In this document: positions 58,301 through 64,000 of the stretch, piece after piece | Position numbering within the stretch: the first letter of the stretch is position 1 | Layout of the letters: each line of letters starts with the position of its first letter | DNA from: Haliotis asinina | Lineage: Eukaryota > Mollusca > Gastropoda > Lepetellida > Haliotidae | Direction: 5' to 3' | NCBI RefSeq assembly: GCF_037392515.1 | Contig: NC_090290.1 | Coordinates: 37,144,753 to 37,208,752, forward strand | DNA length: 64,000 nt | Notes under the pieces: model-generated | Databases searched by the model: none | Told to the model about the DNA's origin: nothing | The model's input: the letters and a program-made list of their open reading frames with translations, nothing else | Program-made: the position numbers and the translations under genes

Positions 58301-61300
58301 GTTGTTGGCTGTCACAGACAATCCAGTGGTTAACAGTATGAACATCTGTTCACACAGACAATGATGAGCAATGGTTGCTGAAAACCTGACCTGTATCTTA
58401 ACTGGTTACTGAAACCAATTATTAAAGAAAATATCTCTTAAAAAATTGAATGGGCTACATACCTCTGTTTCTCTTCATCAAAAAGCCAGAACTTGAGCTG
58501 CATCTCAGGGGACATCTCCCCATCGTCCCAAAGTTCATAGGTGGCCAACCAATGACCACGCTCGTCTATCGCTGCCTTTGTGATCTGGGTGACTGTCAGA
58601 GGCTGTTCTAGATTTTCCGAGGAGATGTAGTTTTGTCGTACAATATCAAGCTGGAATATAAACACACTGTGATTGGCTTGTACAATTTCAAGTATGGCCT
58701 ATTACCACTGACTGACTAGTTTTGCCTCTTGTACGTCTGTCGATGTTGTGAGTTGGGTGTGTGTGTCTGTGGCCAGTAGGAGGAAAGTAGATGTATTTCA
58801 GCACCATGGCAGACATATGTGCGTTCATGTACACAAACAAGTACTTATACGAGGTAAATATGCATGGAATAAGCTTTCACAAAATATAAAGATCATGTCT
58901 GTGTGAAATGGGCACATAGGTGAATATTGTCATCAAAAGTCTAAAATCTACTGCTATAGCAGCAAACATAAAACGTAAAACTGTTTTTACATCGGTAGAC
59001 GTGGTTTTCCAATGATTATACTTCCAACAAAAAGAGTAGTCCTTATGAAAAAAATGTTATTCGTGATTTTGTTATAATTTATTTTATCCTCATTGTTGTA
59101 ACGCAAGAAACTATCGCAATGTAAATTACGTACACTTCAGACAGTCCAAGACGCAAGACGGATGTTTTGACTGAGCAATTTAGTCAGGCATCAGTTACCT
59201 CCCATTAATGACACGCTAACCCAGTCAATTCTACACGAGACGGTTTGAGCAGTTTCAAAGAAAGTAGACATGTTACAACACAATAACAAACAGGTGTGCG
59301 TTGGTGTGCATTGAAAGCTGCATATATATTATGAATCTACGATGAATGAGCTTTCAGAAAATACTGAATGTAAGTTTCTGAAAAATATGTACATAGGTGA
59401 AATTCTCTGTTAAATATCGTCAACTTTTGCTCAATTTTTGCACATTTTTGTAATTTTTTGACAATTTAATTTCCTCTTTTTATGCTTTCATTCACGTCAT
59501 CCAATAACTTGACCACCTGTCAACAACTGTAGCAAATTTTATTTAATTATTTTCATAAATAACACTTATAGACATGTTTTTGTGACATGCAGAATTTGCC
59601 TGTCTGTGATCAGGCAGTCACGCGTATGAGTGGCCCCCTCTCAGGTAGTCACTTGTACACGTAACGGGAGACCATGTCGCGTACACGTTACGTCCTCTAC
59701 TGATTACATAATGCCACCACAATACGAGTGAGTTTAGTTTTCTTACACACAATATTCAAGCTGTATGTCAGCGGTCTGTTGGGACCAGAAAATTCAGTGA
59801 TCAACACTGATGACACGTGTCAACCAAGTCAATGACACAGTAGCCTCTTATGACAAACGTGGGTTACGGAAGACCAATTAACCCGATCTTCACATGGGTT
59901 AATTCTAAGAGTGTGCTTTCACGAAGCAAATTGTAGCAACAACTTGTAGCTAGTAGAACACACTAACTGTTATCCTAATTCCTGTAAGTCAGAAGCTTTC
60001 AACCAATTGCTTGGATCTGTAGCCAGTTGTGGACACATATCAATTTAGGCTTTCTGTTTCTGTTTTAATGACTGTGATATGTTGGCTGACATTTGTGATA
60101 ATCTCACAAGATACGAGTTGTCTCCACCTAATAAGTACATACAAAATAAAGTCATTACACTCAGTGTGCAGGATAAAGCACGACTCAAGATTAAGTGTGG
60201 GAGAGTAAGACCCAAGACTGGAGGGTGGGAAGAAGTAAGACCGAGAGTGCTACGGCTTACTTTCCCAACCATAACAGTGGAGGAGTGCTTTATCATACAT
60301 TAAAACTGTAAACGATGGATAATTAGATGATCAATCATGAAGCTACATAACAGTAACTGAAGCACTAGTAAAATCAACATACTGACTGCAGGCCTAAGAA
60401 AAGGTAGGTAATTTAACACTGGTATCTTTGTCTGCTGGGTGGTTGTGGGGTCATCCGTTTATAAGATGCGGTTCCATTCCTGCTAGGTAAAATTTTTGCA
60501 CAAAAAAACTTTGATGACGTTTTTCAACTGGTTTCAAACACTCACAGATCATCTGAATTTGAATGCTGATGTTGACAAACAGTTAGGTAAAAGTACAGGA
60601 AATAGGTCTTACTGACAAGAGGTAAACTTGTGGGCAAACAAAAACCTCAAATGCAGTTATTCCAAGAAACAATACCATGTCTAACATATAGTGAAAAGCA
60701 TGAGTTGTCATGACAAGTCACACTGTCAGTAATCACCTCAACCCAGAGGCAAAGAAGGGCACTTGTGGTGATAATTATAACATACCTGACCTTGCAACCT
60801 ACACATGATCAGCAGATCTTTGTGAGACAACTCTATAAGTTGCCCCAGTTTAATGGTCAATATATCACCTAAGTACTGGTCCTGACAGATCAAAATTCAT
60901 AGTATTGTTCACTGCTCAACAAAATCCAGAGAACTTTTTGACCACACCACATATACCGGCAGCATTCGAAGGTACTTGCTGACCCAGAGGCCCAGAGCCA
61001 GTAGTTATTGTATCAGGTTTTCAGAAATTTTCCTGTTTTCTTTTCAAGTGGAATCTTTCCCATGTTTTTCTCTCTCCTAATTTTTCAGGAGCGATCCATG
61101 ATCCATCACGTCACAATAGCTTACAACTTCACTTAATAGTATTCAGGCAGAATTTCAAAGGAATATCAACCCCAGAAACTGTGGGAAACTGTGTACAGAG
61201 CAGTCTATTTTGTATTTACTGGTTTGACTTTAACAAAATGGGCCTCTGGATTTCATTCAGGGCCTGTTGATTTTAAAGCCTGCAGGCAACAACAGGCCCT

Positions 61301-62930
61301 AATGGCCAACAAGCAAATGAAAGTATTGTAAACAGTGTATGCCGGTTGAAATAATCATATCATCCTGAACTCACATTAAAGAGCTGCCTGTCGCTATGGA
61401 CACAGTAGAACTGTAAGTGTCCTGGCCTCCCATTGGTCACTACAGCCCCTGACCTAGGGTCACAGAGCAGACCAACAGGGTTTCCATGGGAGAAGCTCGT
61501 CCGGGTGAGTCCCTGGTAAATCTGGCAAATGTCGAGGGTGTTCCTGATCAGATGGATGCCTGTAAAACAGTCAACCAGGTACCTTGGTTTGTTTGTTTGT
61601 CTGAATTTTTAGACTTATATACATGCCAAACAAAAGTGAGCGCTGTTCCGTTTACGCCGCTCTCAGGAATATTCCAGCTATTTAGCGTGGTCTATAAATA
61701 ATCAAGTCTGGACCAAACAATCCAGCGATCAACAGCATGAGCATCGATCTGCATAAGTAAGAACTGATGACGTGTCAATGAAGTCAGCGAGCCTTACCAC
61801 CCAAGCCCATTAGTTGCTTCATACAACAAGTATTGTCACCTTTTGTGGCAAACATGGGTTGCTGAAGACCTAGTCTACATTCACTGGCAGACGAATGAAA
61901 AAAGGAAGAACGCTTGCTGTATATCCAGCGGGGCTGTAAAGACGTATCAAACCATCAATAGACTGCAACTGGTGAGTCTCCAATAGCAATTGATTGATGG
62001 TAGAGATGCTTCAGTAGTATATGTTACTATTAATATTTTAATAATTGACTTCTGTTGAGAAATGTGCAGTGCAAAATACTGGAATTGCCAGATTCATTTA
62101 CTTTAATTCAGAGTTATCTGCCCCTGTTACGTGTTAGCTGTTTAATTGAAGTTAGCTGTTTTCAAGTATCTTGTCTCTTATTAAAAGGGACTGAAACTAC
62201 ATCATTTTTTCATATTTCATATTTTTTTTTCCCACCAGACCCGTGAAGGTCTGGGGTAGAATAGGCGTTTAGCAACCCATACTTGCCATGAAAGGTGACT
62301 ACGCTTGTCGTAAGAGGCGACTAACAGGATCGGGTGGTCAGACTCGCTGACTTGGTTGACTTGGTTGACTTGGTTGACATATGTCATCGGTTCCCAATTG
62401 GACAGGTTGATGTCCATGATGTTGATCACTAGATTGTCTGGTCGAGGTGTGATTATTTACAGACTGCCGTCTTATTGCTGGAATACTGCTGAGTGCAGTG
62501 TAAAACTAAACTCACTCTCTCTTTCATATAAAGCCTCTCTCTCATATACAGTAGACATTCATTTGGTACATGACTTAAAATGAGACAATACAAGAAGATA
62601 ACAAGACTAATTCACCAGTATTGCTATGGTTGCTTACAAAAGACTAGTATGTTGCAACAGACTATTGATATCACAAAAGCTGTTTCCCCTCAATAATCAC
62701 AACAGATATCCATTATGTACTGCAGTACACAAATCATTACTGCACACACACCCTCACACACGCACAACACATACCATTGTCTCGATGTGACACAGCATAC
62801 AGAAGGTTGTCTGGAGCACAAGTCACGTGGGTGATGGGGGACCCCAACCTGGGTTTGAAGTCCTTGTAGTGGGTCTCGTACTGCCACTTGACCAGAGTGC
62901 ACTCATGGCCGCCACTCAACAACAAGGAGC
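46385..62930 (-). CDS. WDR75: WDR75 (UTP17), WD40 subunit of the small-subunit processome; 3' part of gene
   Basis: Eleven in-phase exons in transcript order: 62930-62775, 61559-61375, 58650-58463, 57762-57596, 56369-56183, 55224-55133, 52783-52697, 51494-51262, 50065-49928, 49503-49412, 46619-46385. They encode the last 585 residues with the stop at 46385. The order of recognisable segments follows vertebrate WDR75 (about 830 aa): LLLSGGHECTLVKWQYET, PRLGSPITHV, NGRPGHLQFY, GHWLATYELWDD, GGHDRRFKLWTLVDDTDIY, AFAEDGSLLAVVFG, TAWQLTVWNLLTCS, QSQLYFMTKEQDLLT, an acidic stretch (EAIDDEDEDDIDDIDGG), and an end GKEYRWFESLL like the vertebrate KIDYSWIAAL. Known: WDR75 is a t-UTP component in the nucleolus that supports Pol I transcription and 18S pre-rRNA processing. 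About the first 245 residues must lie beyond base 64000. No canonical poly(A) signal was seen close after the stop. Confidence 0.93.
46640..47640. other. WDR75 last intron, first part: nothing recognised
   Basis: No exon is needed here, as 49412 and 46619 join in phase. Confidence 0.4.
47645..47917 (+). mobile_element. SINE family A, full length
   Basis: CCCGTGAAGGTCCCGGGGTA to CACTCACTCACTCACTC, one of the best-kept copies, and opposite to WDR75. TCTAGTGTATATTA on both sides (47629 and 47917) looks like a target-site duplication of 14 bp. Confidence 0.92.
47935..48380. other. WDR75 intron, nothing recognised
   Basis: The minus frame 48011-48265 shows no family features. Confidence 0.35.
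48383..48622 (-). mobile_element. SINE family A, diverged
   Basis: GTGAGCGAGTGAGTTTAGAT to AACCCAGATCTTCACGGGG. Confidence 0.8.
48905..49265. repeat. Two and a half tandem units of about 165 bp
   Basis: AGTTCTGCTCCAGAAA at 48909, 49076 and 49240, GTTGCCATGGAAAC at 48960 and 49121, and AAAGGCAC before CAGTTCACCA. The units are moderately diverged. Resembles a dispersed molluscan repeat; class unknown. Confidence 0.7.
49730..49850 (-). mobile_element. SINE family B, decayed
   Basis: GAGTGAATATGGTTTTATGC to GGCATGACAGGCAAACACTT. Confidence 0.6.
50426..50692 (-). mobile_element. SINE family A, near full length
   Basis: AGTAAGTGAGTGAGTTTATT to CCCTGGACCTTCACAGGT. The GCCGCACTC part near the tail is missing. 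TCTGTTTCAG follows the element and CTGTTTCAG precedes it, a likely 9-bp target duplication. Confidence 0.88.
50904..51184 (-). mobile_element. SINE family A, full length
   Basis: AAGTGAGTGAGTAAATGAGT to CCCCGGTACCTTCACGGGT. ACCTTTCAA occurs on both sides (50897 and 51187), a likely target-site duplication. Confidence 0.92.
51500..52105. other. WDR75 intron, nothing recognised
   Basis: AT-rich single-copy-looking DNA. Confidence 0.35.
52110..52335 (-). mobile_element. SINE family A, decayed
   Basis: CCCTACCACTGCATGGTGGT to CCAAGATCTTCATAGGTG. Confidence 0.7.
52490..52650 (-). mobile_element. SINE family B copy
   Basis: GAGGGAATTTAGTTTTACAC to AATTGAACCCGGGTCTTCGG and AAACCACCGGCCAAG; ends about 45 bp from a WDR75 exon. 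Confidence 0.8.
52800..53360. other. WDR75 intron, nothing recognised
   Basis: No supported feature. Confidence 0.35.
53364..53536. mobile_element. Pogo/Tigger-like MITE, second copy
   Basis: CAGTGAAATCTGCCAATACTGG at 53366 and an inverted CAGTTGAAATTG end at 53534, flanked by TA. A direct repeat of GTCTAATCTG occurs inside. More decayed than the copy at 6931. Confidence 0.65.
53624..53898 (-). mobile_element. SINE family A, full length
   Basis: AGGAGTGAGTGAGTGAGTTT to CCGGGACCTTCACGGGT. TAGATAATTAGGA flanks both ends (53615 and 53896), a likely 13-bp target-site duplication, so this is a young insertion. Confidence 0.94.
53910..54770. other. WDR75 intron, nothing recognised
   Basis: No supported feature. 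Confidence 0.35.
54783..54850 (+). mobile_element. tRNA-like head of a third SINE family or tRNA pseudogene
   Basis: TAGATCAGTCGGTTAGCTG resembles an A box and GCGGGTTCGCGTCC a B box, about 35 bp apart. There is no clear acceptor stem. It is unlike the heads of families A and B. Confidence 0.45.
55265..55350 (+). mobile_element. SINE family B fragment
   Basis: GATTCAATTCTTCACATGGG, AAATGTCCCCTACAGTGATA and GTTAACAGTGGCATAAAAAC; head lost and body shortened. Confidence 0.5.
55353..56180. other. WDR75 intron with possible repeat remnants
   Basis: Two phrases in 55555-55830 (GACCTTGAAAA, GAACAGTTTTTGC/GAACGGTTCTTGA) suggest a diverged tandem element like that at 48905. A decayed family B piece may lie at 55850-55930. 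Confidence 0.35.
56400..56877. other. WDR75 intron, nothing recognised
   Basis: AT-rich spacer. Confidence 0.35.
56886..57326. mobile_element. Non-autonomous hAT-type DNA transposon, 441 bp
   Basis: Ends CAGTGATTGAAATAA and (inverted) CAGTGATCGAAGTAA match at 13 of 15 bases. Flanks TTTAGGGG (56878) and TTTAAGGG (57327) are an 8-bp target duplication with one change. CAGTG ends and 8-bp duplications are the hAT hallmark. GGGCTGGTGG is repeated inside near both ends. No transposase. Confidence 0.82.
57810..58030 (-). mobile_element. SINE family A, diverged
   Basis: GGTTTGTTGCTTATTGCTAC and ATACTGGAGCTATCTGGTGG to GCTGAAGATCAATTCTAAA. Confidence 0.7.
58035..58460. other. WDR75 intron; minor family A scrap
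   Basis: TCACAGACAATCCAGTGGTT with AACAGTATGAACATCTG near 58312 is a family A remnant; otherwise nothing. Confidence 0.4.
58660..59725. other. WDR75 intron, nothing recognised
   Basis: AT-rich, no repeat identified. Confidence 0.35.
59728..59900 (-). mobile_element. SINE family A, decayed
   Basis: GAGTGAGTTTAGTTTTCTTA to CCGATCTTCACATGGGT, with the middle reduced. Confidence 0.65.
59905..61180. other. WDR75 intron, nothing recognised
   Basis: Frames at 60045-60303 overlap on both strands and show no domain. Confidence 0.35.
61187..61332. repeat. Dispersed repeat, copy 2
   Basis: CAGTCTATTTTGTATTTACT, TTGACTTTAACAAAATGGGCC and TTTCATTCAGGGCCTGTTGA match 22414-22552. This copy carries an extra piece near GCAGGCAACAACAGGCC. 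Confidence 0.65.
61640..61885 (-). mobile_element. SINE family A, near full length
   Basis: TTTACGCCGCTCTCAGGAAT to TTGCTGAAGACCTAGTCTAC; the GTGAG tail is absent. Confidence 0.8.
61890..62236. other. WDR75 intron, nothing recognised
   Basis: Ends in a T-run (62220-62232) directly before the next SINE. Confidence 0.35.
62239..62520 (+). mobile_element. SINE family A, full length, with a triplicated 10-mer
   Basis: ACCCGTGAAGGTCTGGGGTA to AACTCACTCTCTC. CTTGGTTGAC, single in other copies, is repeated three times at 62351-62380. Confidence 0.9.
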
Positions 62931-62997
62931 CTGACAAGTACACAAAGAAGCTTCTTTATATCCTAATACAGAGGGACATAGACGGGTCTGTCCCTAT

Positions 62998-64000
62998 TCG
63001 TACCATCAGAGGTAACTATTAGAGGTTCCTTGGGAGATACTTGAGGTCCATTAAGAGACACAATTGGTGGCCCTTACGAGGTACTGGAGGTCCCTATGAG
63101 ATACTATCACATGGTCCTTAAGCGGCACTACTGGCGCTTCCTTACGAGGTCAGAGTGGAGGTCCATTACATGATACTATCACATGGTCCTTAAGCGGCAC
63201 TACTGGCGCTTCCTTACGAGGTAGAGCGGCGGTCCATTACATGATACTATCACATGGTCCTTAAGCGGCACTACTGGCGCTTCCTTACGAGGCCAGAGTG
63301 GAGGTCCATTACATGATACTATCACATGGTCCTTAAGCGGCACTACTGGCGCTTCCTTACGAGGTCAGAGTGGAGGTCCATTACATGATACTATCACATG
63401 GTCCTTAAGCGGCACTACTGGCGCTTCCTTACGAGGTAGAGTGGAGGTCCATTACATGATACTATCACATGGTCCTTAAGCGGCACTACTGGCGCTTCCT
63501 TACGAGGTAGAGTGGAGGTCCATTACATGATACTATCACATGGTCCTTAAGCGGCACTACTGGCGCTTCCTTACGAGGCCAGAGTGGAGGTCCATTACAT
63601 GATACTATCACATGGTCCTTAAGCGGCACTACTGGCGCTTCCTTACGAGGTAGAGTGGAGGTCCATTACATGATACTATCACATGGTCCTTAAGCGGCAC
63701 TACTGGCGCTTCCTTACGAGGTAGAGTGGAGGTCCATTACATGATACTATCACATGGTCCTTAAGCGGCACTACTGGCGCTTCCTTACGAGGCCAGAGTG
63801 GAGGTCCATTACATGATACTATCACATGGTCCTTAAGCGGCACTACTGGCGCTTCCTTACGAGGTAGAGTGGAGGTCCATTACATGATACTATCACATGG
63901 TCCTTAAGCGGCACTACTGGCGCTTCCTTACGAGGTCAGAGTGGAGGTCCATTACATGATACTATCACATGGTCCTTAAGCGGCACTACTGGCGCTTCCT
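62998..64000. repeat. 71-72 bp satellite with three-unit higher-order pattern
   Basis: From about 63101 at least twelve near-identical units (GGTCCTTAAGCGGCACTACT, GGCGCTTCCTTACGAGG, GTGGAGGTCCATTACATGAT) run past the window end; 62998-63100 holds decayed units. The units differ mainly after TACGAGG: TAGAG, TCAGAG or CCAGAG. It lies in a WDR75 intron. Confidence 0.95.

Noticed and set aside
1-64000. Retroviral, LTR, Polinton or LINE coding remains
   Set aside because: I looked for protease, reverse transcriptase, integrase and capsid-like motifs in the frames and saw none; paired long terminal repeats were not seen either.

Overview
This is a eukaryotic, intron-rich and repeat-dense window, almost certainly from a gastropod mollusc and most like an abalone (Haliotis). 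The main reason is two SINE families, present in dozens of copies on both strands. They have different tRNA-like heads but share one 3' tail that ends in (ACTC)n; I associate these families with abalone genomes from memory, not from a search. There are no operons, no ribosomal RNA operon, no CRISPR array and no recognisable retroviral or LINE coding sequence.

Layout. 1-5.3 kb: no gene seen; satellites and SINEs. 5.4-17.8 kb (+): a candidate small secreted-peptide gene built from short exons that all break in phase 1 (96 aa model: signal peptide, one Lys-Arg site near the C-terminus). Two further splice-flanked short exons inside it would switch the frame. 17.8-19.9 kb: intergenic. 19.9-31.3 kb (-): a complete 11-exon SLC17-type (sialin/VGLUT family) major-facilitator transporter of 559 aa, every junction in phase. 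31.4-41.2 kb: intergenic, with an inverted repeat, SINE clusters and a 246-bp higher-order minisatellite. 41.25-42.70 kb (+): an intronless gene for a secreted 482 aa protein with a coiled coil followed by YWTD/LDLR class B-like propeller repeats. 42.7-46.3 kb: intergenic. 46.4-62.9 kb (-): the last 11 exons (585 codons) of WDR75, a nucleolar WD40 protein of the small-subunit processome; its 5' exons lie beyond the window. The window ends inside a 71-72 bp satellite in a WDR75 intron.

The protein genes have unrelated jobs (vesicular or lysosomal anion transport, a secreted adhesion-like protein, rRNA synthesis and processing, and a possible peptide hormone) and share no visible regulation. 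Mobile DNA dominates the rest: the two SINE families, a 5S rRNA-derived SINE, a hAT-type element with an 8-bp target duplication, and three kinds of palindromic MITE. The exon models were derived by hand from splice sites and phase; no search was run.
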